Notes: a model not told the origin generated them from the letters alone. Shown: positions 52,449 to 60,116, counted from the stretch's first letter. The stretch: 64,000 bases of DNA from Candidatus Sulfotelmatobacter sp. (GCA_025462865.1 JAOAPI010000099.1:1-64000), one strand, 5' to 3'. Numbers and translations: made by a program.

Positions 52449-53363
52449 ATGGATTTCGATCAGCTCATCACATTTTTGGAAGTTGCCCGTCAAGGCAGCT
52501 TCTCACGCGCCGGAGAGAAAGTCTTCCGTTCGCAATCGGCCGTTAGCGCGCAGATTCGCCAACTCGAACAGGAGTACGGCGACCGTCTGCTTGATCGCTC
52601 GGGCAAGACCGTCAAGCTAACTCCTGCCGGTCAAGTCTTTCACGACTACGCGGTGCGCATGAAAAAGCTGCGCGACGAATCGCTCGTGGCCGTAGCCGAC
52701 CATGGCCACACGCCGCGCGGAACGCTGCTGGTGGGTGCCAACGAAGCCACCTGTCTTTACGTTCTGCCTGAAGTTTTCGGGGAATACTGCCGCAAATATC
52801 CCGACGTGCAGATCAGCATCTATCGCAATTTCACTTATAAGATCGTCGAGAAGATAGAGAATGGCTCTCTCGATGTGGGTATAGTTAGTCTTCCAGTGCA
52901 GTCTCCCAGTTTGAAGGTACAACCCATATTTCGCGACCGTTTGATGCTGATGGTGAGCCCCAAGAATCCTCTCGCCAAGCTGAAATCGGCGCACATCAGC
53001 GAGGTGGTAAAACATCCTCTGCTGCTGCCGAAGACCGGCCACACCCGCAGGCTGCTGGATAAACTGTTTCGCGAATACAACACCGAGCTTAAGGTCAGGA
53101 TGGAACTACCCAGCATTGGAATGATCAAGAGCTTCGTTGCCGCGGACCTGGGCATCTCACTGATCAGCGCGTCCTTCGCGCGGGATGAAGTTTCCGCAGG
53201 CAGGGTAAAACTGGTGGAACTGGAAGGGGCTGAACTGTGGCGTGAACTCGGACTCGCATATCGTCGCGACCGCACTCTATCCGTTGCCACCAAGACATTC
53301 GTGACAGTGGTGCGCCAGCTCTCAGAGCTTTTGAAGAAAACGGATGCGCCGAGTCACAAGTAA
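52449..53363 (+). CDS. LysR-family transcriptional regulator
   Basis: The product is 304 residues. The winged HTH (about 1-62) is typical: FLEVARQGSFSRAGEKVFRS, SQSAVSAQIRQLEQEYGDRL and LDRSGKTVKLTPAG. The substrate-binding domain (about 90-300) starts at GTLLVGANEATCLYVLP. It lies 66 bp after gltB on the same strand and is convergent with the sulfur operon, with 7 bp between stops. It could therefore be a GltC-like regulator of glutamate synthase or a CysB/CysL-like regulator of sulfite reduction; position alone cannot decide. No Shine-Dalgarno is seen. Confidence 0.92.
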   Translation: MDFDQLITFLEVARQGSFSRAGEKVFRSQSAVSAQIRQLEQEYGDRLLDRSGKTVKLTPAGQVFHDYAVRMKKLRDESLVAVADHGHTPRGTLLVGANEATCLYVLPEVFGEYCRKYPDVQISIYRNFTYKIVEKIENGSLDVGIVSLPVQSPSLKVQPIFRDRLMLMVSPKNPLAKLKSAHISEVVKHPLLLPKTGHTRRLLDKLFREYNTELKVRMELPSIGMIKSFVAADLGISLISASFARDEVSAGRVKLVELEGAELWRELGLAYRRDRTLSVATKTFVTVVRQLSELLKKTDAPSHK

Positions 53364-53370
53364 AAGCGCC

Positions 53371-54087
53371 TTAGGCATCCGCTTCCGGTGGAACAGTTTG
53401 TGGTTGAATAATGTGCAGTCCGCATTCCGTCTTCGATGATCCGGACCAACGCCCCGCCCTCGGGTCTTCTCCAAGCCTCACTGCCCGCGTGCAATGAGTG
53501 CAACCGATGCTTGGATAGCTGCGCTCATGCAGCACATTGAAAGGCACGTCATGGTCGCGAATGTACTGCCAGACCTGTTTAGAATTCCAGTCGGCGATCG
53601 GATTAATCTTCACTAACCCGAATTTCTCGTCCCACTCGACTTTGCCCGCGCCGGCTCGCGCCGCGGTTTGATCGCGCCGTATGCTTGTGATCCAGGCCCG
53701 TAGTTCATCCAGTTTGCGTCGCAGGGGCTCAACTTTGCGAAGGTTGCAGCATTGGTCGGGGTTTCGTTGCCAGAGCGCCGGACCGTGGACTCGTTCCTGC
53801 TCCTCCGGCGATGCCAGGGGATAGACTTTTTCAATCGCGATGCCGTATCTCTGCTCGACTTGGTCCATCAGATTGTAGGTTTCTGGAAAAAGAAATTCAG
53901 TGTCCAGCGTGAACAACCGAAAATTCTTGCGCACCCGGGACGCAATATCGATCAGCGCCATCCCTTCAGCTCCGAATGCGGAGGAGATCGCCACCGTGTT
54001 TCCGAATCTCTCGAAAGCCCACTCGAGCACCCGTTCAGGCTTCCAAGACTCCGCAGCGATCTGTAGTTCTCCAACTTCGTCTCTCAT
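53371..54087 (-). CDS. cysH: Assimilatory adenylylsulfate (APS) reductase
   Basis: The product is 238 residues. It reduces APS (or PAPS) to sulfite with thioredoxin. The 4Fe-4S cysteines that mark the APS-reducing branch are all present: Cys113-Cys114 in DQCCNLRKV and Cys196/Cys199 in GCTHC. The catalytic Cys222 is in KTECGLH. The P-loop-like region reads SSAFGAEGM, followed by FTLDTEFLFPETY. Its ATG overlaps the end of the SUMT gene by four bases, making it the last gene of the operon. No ATP sulfurylase gene is in the window. Confidence 0.94.
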   Translation of the reverse strand: MRDEVGELQIAAESWKPERVLEWAFERFGNTVAISSAFGAEGMALIDIASRVRKNFRLFTLDTEFLFPETYNLMDQVEQRYGIAIEKVYPLASPEEQERVHGPALWQRNPDQCCNLRKVEPLRRKLDELRAWITSIRRDQTAARAGAGKVEWDEKFGLVKINPIADWNSKQVWQYIRDHDVPFNVLHERSYPSIGCTHCTRAVRLGEDPRAGRWSGSSKTECGLHIIQPQTVPPEADA

Positions 54088-54914
54088 GCCAAGGGCTCCT
54101 CATTTGGCCGCACACTTTCAGCCGGCAAAAACTGAGTTTGCGAGAATCCGGTTCCGAGGTCGTGGTTCAGCACCGGAACGGTCACGATGTCTTCAGCTAA
54201 ATTCTGAGCGGCAAGCTTTACTACCTCACCTACGACCAGCAAGGTTGGAGATGCCAGCCGGGGTGCCCCATGCAGATCTGAAACAGTAGTGCGATATATC
54301 CTCTGCTTGGAAGTTGTCGCACGAGAAATAACTGCGCAAGGAGTGTCGTCCGCAAATCCCGCGCGCATGAGCCTGCCGGAAATTTCGCGGTAATTCTGGC
54401 CTGGCATATAAATCACAAGAGTGGCCTGCTCCGCCGCAAACTTGCTCCATTCGGCGTCATCGTTACCAACGGCCCGATTGCCTGTCGCCAGCACGAGCGT
54501 CGACGATGCATGCCGATGCGTAAGCGGAATGCCAGCTGCCGCCGCCGCTCCCAGTGCCGATGTCACGCCAGGAACGATCTCGTATTCAATGTTCGATCGT
54601 CGCAACGCTTCGATTTCTTCGCCGGCCCGACCGAAAATCAGGGGATCCCCGCTTTTCAAGCGAACTACTTGCCGTCCTGAAGACGCCAACGTCACCATCA
54701 GAAAGTTAATTTCCTCCTGCCGGACAGTTTTCGTCCCGCAACGCTTGCCCACGTTCCGGATTTCAGCAGCCGGCGAAATCAATTGCAGGATTTCCGGAGA
54801 AACCAGATCGTCGTGCAGCACCACATCGGCTCCGCGCAACAACCGCAGAGCTTTCACTGTAAGTAATTCGGGATCACCCGGCCCCGCTCCGACCAAATAC
54901 ACCTTGCCATTCAT
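54084..54914 (-). CDS. cobA: Uroporphyrinogen-III C-methyltransferase (SUMT)
   Basis: The product is 276 residues. It methylates uroporphyrinogen III twice with SAM to give precorrin-2, the siroheme precursor. Motifs of the tetrapyrrole methylase family are present: VYLVGAGPGDPELLTVKAL, VVLHDDLVSPEIL, VRLKSGDPLIFGRAGEE, VPGVTSALGAAAAAGIPLTHR and PTLLVVGEVV. It overlaps the upstream precorrin-2 dehydrogenase gene and the downstream cysH gene by four bases each. The last 30 residues beyond the domain have no recognised role. Siroheme made here feeds the reductase encoded first in the operon. Confidence 0.93.
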   Translation of the reverse strand: MNGKVYLVGAGPGDPELLTVKALRLLRGADVVLHDDLVSPEILQLISPAAEIRNVGKRCGTKTVRQEEINFLMVTLASSGRQVVRLKSGDPLIFGRAGEEIEALRRSNIEYEIVPGVTSALGAAAAAGIPLTHRHASSTLVLATGNRAVGNDDAEWSKFAAEQATLVIYMPGQNYREISGRLMRAGFADDTPCAVISRATTSKQRIYRTTVSDLHGAPRLASPTLLVVGEVVKLAAQNLAEDIVTVPVLNHDLGTGFSQTQFLPAESVRPNEEPLA

Positions 54915-55555
54915 ACAGTTACGCTCCTGTCATTTCTTGCCGACTCTTTTTCCGATTCTTCCTTTGACTGTTTTGCCAACGCGGCGTGCAGCGCCTCACG
55001 GCTCGCCAGCGAAAGCAGCAAATCGCGTTTGCGTTGCTTGTCAAGATCGCTGGCCAGCACAAGCCGCCGGGTCTCTCCCAGCTCCGCAACCCACTGGGCA
55101 TATCCCGGACCAAACTGCCGCTCCAACTGTTGTCGAAGCTTTTGAGCCAAGGATGGGCTCTGTCCGCTCGTCGAGATTGCAATCTGTAGATCGCCTCGTC
55201 GCACCACCGCTGGATAATAAAAGTCGCAGTACTCGGGATCGTCCACCACGTTGCAGAGCACTCCTCGCCGCTGTGCTTCCCGATAAATCAAACCGTTGAG
55301 GGAACGAGACGCCGTGGCCACGATTGCCAAAAACGTTCCATCAAGATCGGACTCGGCGAATGCGCGTATCTCAAGGGTGACATTGCCGGCCTTCGCCCAC
55401 GCGTGTACTGTCCCCGTCGCATCCAGAGCAACCACGTGGAGGCGTGCTCCGGTGTCGATGAGCCCTCCGATCTTGGGCTCTCCAATCTTTCCGGCTCCGA
55501 CCACAAGGCATCGTCTGCCTTCCAGTTTCATAAACATTGGGAACAAGCTGCTCAC
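54911..55555 (-). CDS. Precorrin-2 dehydrogenase / sirohydrochlorin ferrochelatase (CysG N-terminal / Met8 type)
   Basis: The product is 214 residues from GTG 55555, after AGGAGAAATA. It oxidises precorrin-2 with NAD and can insert iron to give siroheme. The Rossmann motif reads CLVVGAGKIGEPKIGGLIDTG; further marks are NVVDDPEYCDFYYPAVVRRG and ISTSGQSPSLAQKLRQQLE. In E. coli CysG this domain is fused to SUMT; here the two are separate overlapping genes. It starts 17 bp after the reductase stop. A highly charged tail (KEESEKESARN) is unusual but short. Confidence 0.92.
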   Translation of the reverse strand: MSSLFPMFMKLEGRRCLVVGAGKIGEPKIGGLIDTGARLHVVALDATGTVHAWAKAGNVTLEIRAFAESDLDGTFLAIVATASRSLNGLIYREAQRRGVLCNVVDDPEYCDFYYPAVVRRGDLQIAISTSGQSPSLAQKLRQQLERQFGPGYAQWVAELGETRRLVLASDLDKQRKRDLLLSLASREALHAALAKQSKEESEKESARNDRSVTV

Positions 55556-55572
55556 TATTTCTCCTGTTCGGC

Positions 55573-57276
55573 TCAGCCTTCTACTCCACTCGGCACGCGT
55601 CCCTCGGGCAGATCGCGAGCGACTGCCTCCACGAACTCTCCTGCCAGAAAATTCCGCAGGTCGGTGTCGCTGTGACGCGAGAAAAACTGCCGCAGATTTT
55701 CACCGGTCGTGCCGTCCGCCAGATACCTGCGCAGCAACCGCTCGATGGCCTCAGGAACCTCAGTGGCCGCGCAGCGATAGCCCACAGGCCTTGCGATTGA
55801 CTGATGCAGACCCAGCGCACCGCCCAGGCAGAAGTAATACGCATCTACCATCTGCCCGTTGACCTTGATCTTCTTGCCTTCGATTCCAATGTCGGCGATC
55901 CAGTGCTGCCCGCAACTGTTGGGGCAGCCGGTGACGTGCAGTTTTAAGTGCTGATCGAACCCAGGCAGACGCTCTTCCAATTCCTCCACCAGCCAGCGCG
56001 AAAAACTTTTCGTCTCGGTGATGGCGAGTTTGCAGAATTCCGTACCGCTGCAGGCGACTGCGCCGCGCCAAAAAGGAGATCCGCTCACCGGGAGACCAAT
56101 CGCGCCCAACTCCTTTGCAAGGTCGTCCGCCTGGAGACGAGGCACGTTGACGATCAGCAGGTTTTGCATGTTGGTGGTGCGCAGTTCGCCGCTGGCAAAG
56201 CGATCGGCCAGATCGGCAGCGGCGTGCATTTGCTCAGGCGTAATCCGGCCACGCAGAACCGTTGCCCCTACATAGCAGTACCCGGATTGTTTCTGCGGAT
56301 GAATTCCGATGTGATCGCGGTAGACGTCTGCGGGCGGCTGCTCCGGTTCGGCAGGGTCCAGCTGAAATCCCAGCCGGCGTTCCAACTCCGATTGAAAATG
56401 CTCAACCGTCCAGCCGTGCCTGAGGAAGAGAAACTTCAGCCGCGCCCGTTCGCGGTGTTCGCGCAATTGATCGGAGTCCCGAAATAACTCGGCCACTCCC
56501 CTGATCACTGGAAGGACCTGGTTCCAGCGAACGAAGGCATTCAGGGGCGCGCCCAAGTAGGGCTCGGTAGAAAGTCCGCCACCCACACGCAAGGCAAAAC
56601 CAATCTCAGGTTTCCCTCGAACCACGCGCTGCATCGCAGTCAGTCCCACATCGTTGATCTCCGGATACGGGCACCAGACGCGGCATCCCGTGATGGAAAT
56701 CTTGAACTTGCGCGGCAAGTTGTAGAACTCGGTATTCCCTGCCAGCATGCGATCCGCTTCCAGCGCCAGAGACGAAGCATCGCAGATCTCATCCGCGTCT
56801 ACCCCGGCTACTGGGCAGCCAGTAATGTTGCGCGTAACATCGCCGCAAGACCCTGTCGTGTTAAGTCCGACGCGCCATAGCTCCTCCAATACTTCCGGAA
56901 GCGCCTCAATCGTGACCCAGTGCAGTTGAATATTCTGCCGCACCGTGAGGTCGGCGGTGCTCCGCGCGTAACGCTGTGTGAGAGTAGCGATGGTTCGCAG
57001 TTGGTCGGATCGCAACAGGCCGTTGGGAATTCGAATTCGCAGCATGAAGAACGGCAATGCCTTGCCCTGACCATCCTTGCCGCCGACTACTCCAGCGCCA
57101 TCGCCCTGCGTGTAAACTCCCCACCAGCGGAAGTAGGTCCCGATCCACTCCGGCGGAATCGAGTCGAACCCCTCTCGTGCAAATCGGCGAATCTCGGCCA
57201 ACCCGTCCCACGGGTTCATGGCCCGTTTCAGGCGTTCTGACTTTTGAGCTTTGGTTTCTTTGACAGCATTTTCCAT
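55573..57276 (-). CDS. Ferredoxin-type sulfite (or nitrite) reductase, sirohaem 4Fe-4S
   Basis: The product is 567 residues from ATG 57276. Two reductase half-repeats are visible, with RQNIQLHWVTIE and GDVTRNITGCPVAGVD in the first. The coupled cluster/sirohaem ligands are Cys409 and Cys415 (ACSGTEFC) and Cys451 and Cys455 (TGCPNSCGQHW). It reduces sulfite to sulfide, or nitrite to ammonia, taking electrons from ferredoxin; no flavoprotein partner (CysJ) is present. The siroheme and cysH genes behind it argue for sulfite. A leader ORF and terminator lie directly in front, suggesting attenuation. Co-transcribed genes follow at 17 bp and with 4-base overlaps. Confidence 0.93.
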   Translation of the reverse strand: MENAVKETKAQKSERLKRAMNPWDGLAEIRRFAREGFDSIPPEWIGTYFRWWGVYTQGDGAGVVGGKDGQGKALPFFMLRIRIPNGLLRSDQLRTIATLTQRYARSTADLTVRQNIQLHWVTIEALPEVLEELWRVGLNTTGSCGDVTRNITGCPVAGVDADEICDASSLALEADRMLAGNTEFYNLPRKFKISITGCRVWCPYPEINDVGLTAMQRVVRGKPEIGFALRVGGGLSTEPYLGAPLNAFVRWNQVLPVIRGVAELFRDSDQLREHRERARLKFLFLRHGWTVEHFQSELERRLGFQLDPAEPEQPPADVYRDHIGIHPQKQSGYCYVGATVLRGRITPEQMHAAADLADRFASGELRTTNMQNLLIVNVPRLQADDLAKELGAIGLPVSGSPFWRGAVACSGTEFCKLAITETKSFSRWLVEELEERLPGFDQHLKLHVTGCPNSCGQHWIADIGIEGKKIKVNGQMVDAYYFCLGGALGLHQSIARPVGYRCAATEVPEAIERLLRRYLADGTTGENLRQFFSRHSDTDLRNFLAGEFVEAVARDLPEGRVPSGVEG

Positions 57277-57290
57277 AACGATTTCCGCGC

Positions 57291-57330
57291 AAAAAGAAAA
57301 ACCCACCGCCAGATGCTCTCTGGCGGTGGG
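57291..57330 (-). terminator. Attenuator terminator ahead of the sulfite reductase gene
   Basis: On the minus strand CCCACCGCCAGA (57330-57319) pairs perfectly with TCTGGCGGTGGG (57313-57302) across loop GAGCA, followed by TTTTTCTTTTT. It ends 15 bp before the ATG of the reductase, so it would stop transcription before the operon unless prevented. Confidence 0.93.
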
Positions 57331-57431
57331 CGATAAGTGCTGACGATGCTATGAAATTTCTAAGTCAGCAGCCTCCCTGCGCCAGAGCACACGCATGCAC
57401 AACAACAACATGCACATATACAAATCTGGCG
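57318..57431 (-). promoter_or_regulatory. Competing RNA segments of a transcription attenuator
   Basis: Three of four segments lie here on the minus strand; the fourth is the 3' arm of the terminator. Segment 1 is CGCCAGA (57431-57425), just before the leader ORF. Segment 2 is CTCTGGCG (57387-57380), inside it. Segment 3 is CGCCAGAG (57325-57318), the 5' arm of the terminator. Segment 4 is TCTGGCG (57313-57307). Pairing 1:2 leaves 3:4 free to terminate. Pairing 2:3 blocks termination. This is the classical layout for translation-coupled attenuation. Confidence 0.75.
57349..57417 (-). CDS. Sulfur-amino-acid-rich leader peptide (attenuator ORF)
   Basis: A 22-codon ORF starts at ATG 57417 and stops at TAG 57351-57349. 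It begins MCMLLLCM: two Cys and three Met among its first eight residues. The rest reads RVLWRREAADLEIS. It lies about 40 nt after the predicted transcription start and ends 18 bp before the terminator stem. Segment 2 of the attenuator is inside codons 11-13. Ribosomes waiting for Cys-tRNA (or Met) near codon 2 would cover segment 1 and free segment 2. No strong Shine-Dalgarno is seen, which is the weak point. Confidence 0.65.
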   Translation of the reverse strand: MCMLLLCMRVLWRREAADLEIS

Positions 57432-57461
57432 AGGATTGCTGAAATTAGTCATACTTTTTAG

Positions 57462-57490
57462 ATAGTAGGTTGGTCCATCGAGCGAGTCAA
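57462..57490 (-). promoter_or_regulatory. Promoter of the sulfur-assimilation operon
   Basis: On the minus strand TTGACT (57490-57485) and TACTAT (57467-57462) are separated by exactly 17 bp. Transcription would start near 57455, giving a leader RNA of about 180 nt before the reductase ATG. Confidence 0.65.
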
Positions 57491-57585
57491 CCACTTTTCT
57501 ACAGGCTTGGATGCATACTTTCGATCAGATGCATCAAAATTTTGCGATGCTCTTCCCGGCAGTAGTTACTCCGACCACGGTTCGA

Positions 57586-57834
57586 TCAAGCAGCTTTCGT
57601 GATCTTCGCCCTCAAACCTTGAAGAACGGTGGCCGGCAGCCGGAGGACTCGAACCTTCAAATCCTTCTTCGTGGTTACACGGACGGCGATGCCATCCGCA
57701 TCTGGAAACGGATCTGAAACCACTTCAAATTCCTCTCCATAAAGGCGGACGCGCTCAGACGCCGCATATCCGAGGTGCTTGACGCGCTCACAGATTTCCG
57801 AAACCAAAGAAGACTCAGAATTATGACTGGTCAT
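57586..57834 (-). CDS. Small protein of unknown function
   Basis: The product is 82 residues from ATG 57834. It has an N-terminal helix (SEICERVKHLGYAASERVRL) and a beta-rich centre (YGEEFEVVSDPFPDADGIAVRV, in part) with basic residues toward the end (TKKDLKVRVLRLP). Charge and composition are those of a real soluble protein. TATAAT lies nine bases upstream of the ATG, suggesting a near-leaderless mRNA. I recognise no family. It is upstream of, and on the same strand as, the sulfur operon, but separated from it by that operon's own promoter. Confidence 0.6.
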   Translation of the reverse strand: MTSHNSESSLVSEICERVKHLGYAASERVRLYGEEFEVVSDPFPDADGIAVRVTTKKDLKVRVLRLPATVLQGLRAKITKAA

Positions 57835-57843
57835 AATATGGGG

Positions 57844-57849
57844 ATTATA
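57844..57849 (-). promoter_or_regulatory. -10 box near the start of the small hypothetical gene
   Basis: A perfect TATAAT on the minus strand ends nine bases before ATG 57834; no good -35 is seen. Confidence 0.4.
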
Positions 57850-57955
57850 GCCCCCTAACGAAGAGAGATGCCGAGTGTTCTGTCTAGGAGACTACCCGCA
57901 AAAGAAAATTACGGTAAAACGCACTCTAATCACTAAGATGACCATTCCGGGGTTT

Positions 57956-58471
57956 TCATGAAAATCTCTTGACACCACTATTGCTTTCCTCGGCCGCTCT
58001 GATCGGTTCGACGTTTGCCGCTTCCGGCCTTTTCCGGTCGCCAGCAGGCTTGACCGCATGAATGCTGACGGCTTGCTCCAGCTGTGTCATCAGAGTTTGA
58101 AGGTTCTCTTCGCCAGTATCGAGGACCTTGCGCAGCTCAGCGCCGGCCTTAATAGCCTGCTCATACGCATTTCGAGCTTTGGTGAGGAGCGGAAGCTGTT
58201 CAATGAACGCCGTGGCACTCTTGGCGAACTCGTTCAGAGCTTCTGTGTAAGTTGCCATGGTGGGCGCCGAGGTCAGGTTGGATGACGAAGGCGATGGCGG
58301 ACGGTCGTCCTTCGCAGCGCCTTTTTGCGATCCGGCTGCGAAATTCCATTTTTCGAACTGGCTATCCACCAAAGATTCGTCCGGTTCGTTGCCGAGCGCC
58401 TCCAACTCAGTGGTCTGCTTCGAGGCGAACTCCGACTGCGCTCCCACGTCATCATTCAGCTTTTTCCACAT
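57956..58471 (-). CDS. Helical protein of unknown function
   Basis: The product is 171 residues from ATG 58471, nine bases after AAGGAG. A GTG three codons upstream is too close to the Shine-Dalgarno. The first 75 residues are polar and low in predicted structure (ending in a PPSPSSSN segment). Residues about 75-140 form long amphipathic helices, probably coiled coil (ALNEFAKSATAFIEQLPLL, EENLQTLMTQLEQAV). There is no signal peptide, membrane span or catalytic motif. It is encoded 139 bp downstream of tRNA-Gly on the same strand. Family unknown. Confidence 0.65.
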   Translation of the reverse strand: MWKKLNDDVGAQSEFASKQTTELEALGNEPDESLVDSQFEKWNFAAGSQKGAAKDDRPPSPSSSNLTSAPTMATYTEALNEFAKSATAFIEQLPLLTKARNAYEQAIKAGAELRKVLDTGEENLQTLMTQLEQAVSIHAVKPAGDRKRPEAANVEPIRAAEESNSGVKRFS

Positions 58472-58609
58472 TCTTTTCACTCCTTATGGATGTTCATCTT
58501 GGCGGGGCGGCGCGCAGGTTGCCATTATGAACCGGCCCGTCGAGAAGATCAACTTCAGCACAAAGAAGACGACTGCGCAGAGTCTCCTCAACCTAACTTG
58601 TTGAAAAGA

Positions 58610-58684
58610 TGGAGCGGGAGACCGGGATCGAACCGGCGACATCCAGCTTGGGAAGCTGGCGTTCTACCGCTGAACTACTCCCGC
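58610..58684 (-). tRNA. tRNA-Gly (anticodon CCC), CCA encoded
   Basis: The minus strand gives acceptor GCGGGAG/CTCCCGC, a short D arm TTC/GAA, anticodon stem CCAGC/GCTGG with loop TTCCCAA (anticodon CCC), and T arm GCCGG/CCGGT with loop TTCGATC. The discriminator is T and CCA is encoded at 58612-58610. It decodes GGG glycine codons. Confidence 0.97.
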
Positions 58685-58722
58685 TCACTGGCAGATAGGC
58701 AAGATCCACCCGAAACACCCAA

Positions 58723-58751
58723 AGAATAGCACCCGTGGACACGATAGACAA
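58723..58751 (-). promoter_or_regulatory. Promoter of tRNA-Gly, overlapping the start of the HugZ-like gene
   Basis: On the minus strand TTGTCT (58751-58746) and TATTCT (58728-58723) are 17 bp apart; transcription would begin about 32 nt before the tRNA. The -35 lies inside the first codons of the opposite-strand HugZ-like gene. Confidence 0.6.
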
Positions 58752-59616
58752 TCTGTCCCACGATCAACGGGTCGATACGGGACCATGCGAACAGCCTGTT
58801 AGACTGCCTTCAGGTCATAAATTGTCTTCCTCATCAAGCAGAAAGCACGCCGGACCGGCCGTCGGCGATCAGCCTACGGTTCCAGAGCCCACGTTTTCGG
58901 AGCGCGCCCGCACTTTGGTCCACATGGGCCGCATTGGCAGCCTTTCCACTCTCTCCCGTAAGCAGCTCGGATTCCCCTTCGGATCGGTGATGCCGTACGG
59001 GCTTGACGCACGCGGGCGTCCCATATTCTTAATCAGCACGATGGCGATGCACACGCAAAATCTACAAGCAGATTCGCGCGCCAGTTTGCTGGTAACCCAA
59101 CCTGATGCCAGCGGAGACCCACTCGGAGCTTCGCGCGTTACGTTAATTGGGAATGCCCAGATCATTCCCGAGCCAGAAGTTGGGGATGCACGTGGGCTCT
59201 ACCTGGAGCGTTACGCCAACGCCAAATACTGGGTGGACTTCGAAGACTTCTATTTTTATCGGATGGATGTGCTGGACGTGTACTACGTGGGCGGCTTTGG
59301 GGTAATGGGCTGGGTTCAGGTTTCAGATTACGACTCGGCACAGCCGGACCCGCTAGCCGATGCCGCGGCCGGCATTATCGAACACATGAATACCGACCAC
59401 AAAGATGCGCTCGTCCTTCTGGCGCGTTCCTTTGGGGGGATCGAATCCCAGGAGGCGGCGATGACCGCGGTGGATCGTCTTGGATTTCAAGTTCGCCTGA
59501 AGATGCCGGACGGAATGAAGGGCGCCCGCATTGGCTTTCTCCGAGAAGTGAGTAATCCCGGAGATGCCCGCAAAGTGCTGGTGGAGATGGTACAGCAGGC
59601 GCGTCAGAAACCCTGA
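58735..59616 (+). CDS. HugZ-like haem-utilisation protein (split-barrel plus DUF2470)
   Basis: The product is 293 residues from GTG 58735. After a polar N-terminal tail of about 50 residues comes a PNPOx-like split barrel (about 55-195: ARTLVHMGRIGSLSTLSRK, FPFGSVMPYGLDARGRPIFLI in part, ASLLVTQPDASGDPLGASRV). A C-terminal DUF2470 domain follows (about 205-290: IIEHMNTDHKDALVLLAR). This pairing is typical of HugZ/HutZ proteins that bind or degrade haem, and of plant chloroplast relatives. The start lacks a Shine-Dalgarno and could lie further in. No haem-uptake genes are adjacent. Confidence 0.85.
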   Translation: MDTIDNLSHDQRVDTGPCEQPVRLPSGHKLSSSSSRKHAGPAVGDQPTVPEPTFSERARTLVHMGRIGSLSTLSRKQLGFPFGSVMPYGLDARGRPIFLISTMAMHTQNLQADSRASLLVTQPDASGDPLGASRVTLIGNAQIIPEPEVGDARGLYLERYANAKYWVDFEDFYFYRMDVLDVYYVGGFGVMGWVQVSDYDSAQPDPLADAAAGIIEHMNTDHKDALVLLARSFGGIESQEAAMTAVDRLGFQVRLKMPDGMKGARIGFLREVSNPGDARKVLVEMVQQARQKP

Positions 59617-59644
59617 ATGCAGGGCCGGGGGGATACCCAAAGGA

Positions 59645-59678
59645 AAATGCCCGAAACTCTTTCGAGTCTCGGGCATTT
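59645..59678. terminator. Bidirectional terminator between the HugZ-like and cold-shock genes
   Basis: AATGCCCGA (59646-59654) pairs with TCGGGCATT (59669-59677), and inner ACTC with GAGT around loop TTTC. Short A and T tracts flank both sides. It lies between two convergent genes. Confidence 0.85.
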
Positions 59679-59698
59679 GTTGTTACTCAGAAAGCGGC

Positions 59699-59902
59699 TT
59701 AGACAGCCTGGACGTTCTCCGCTTGCCAGCCTTTGGGGCCTTTGGTCACGTCAAACTGCACGGTTTGGCCTTCCTGCAGGCTGCGGAAGCCGCCAGCCTG
59801 GATCGCGGAGAAATGCACGAAAACGTCTTCGCCATTCTGACGGCTGATAAAGCCATAGCCCTTGGCGTCGTTAAACCACTTCACTGTTCCTTGTTCTGCC
59901 AT
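59699..59902 (-). CDS. Cold-shock domain protein (CspA family), second copy
   Basis: The product is 67 residues. RNP1 KGYGFISR and RNP2 DVFVHFSAI are intact within the usual [11 protein letters not shown] frame. The typical C-terminal strand [16 protein letters not shown] is closer to the CspA consensus than the copy at 6035. It binds single-stranded RNA as a chaperone. The start is ATG 59902 with an AGGA further upstream. Its promoter predicts a long 5' leader of about 115 nt, as is usual for cold-regulated csp genes. Confidence 0.95.
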   Translation of the reverse strand: MAEQGTVKWFNDAKGYGFISRQNGEDVFVHFSAIQAGGFRSLQEGQTVQFDVTKGPKGWQAENVQAV

Positions 59903-60024
59903 TGTTGGTAGTCCTATTCTTGTTTCTTTAGATTGTGCTGAGAAGATTCGCTGCTAGTGAGGGGGTGACGCTGGTTGGCGATACCGACCTTCAATTGCTT
60001 GTGAGTCAAACTTAGCTGGTTTTA

Positions 60025-60054
60025 ATTGTACACCAGAAGTCAAGAGCTTGCCAA
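60025..60054 (-). promoter_or_regulatory. Promoter of the second cold-shock gene
   Basis: On the minus strand TTGGCA (60054-60049) and TACAAT (60030-60025) are 18 bp apart. The predicted leader of about 115 nt could fold differently with temperature, as known for csp mRNAs. Confidence 0.5.
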
Positions 60055-60116
60055 AGAATGTTTGTAAATGCCATTTCCCAGCCGCCGATAGCTATTTAGT
60101 GGCACAATACTGGGCC

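Noticed and set aside
57277-57460. SAM or other sulfur riboswitch before the sulfite reductase gene
   Set aside because: No SAM-I kink-turn core or other known riboswitch consensus is visible; the leader ORF and four pairing segments explain the region better.
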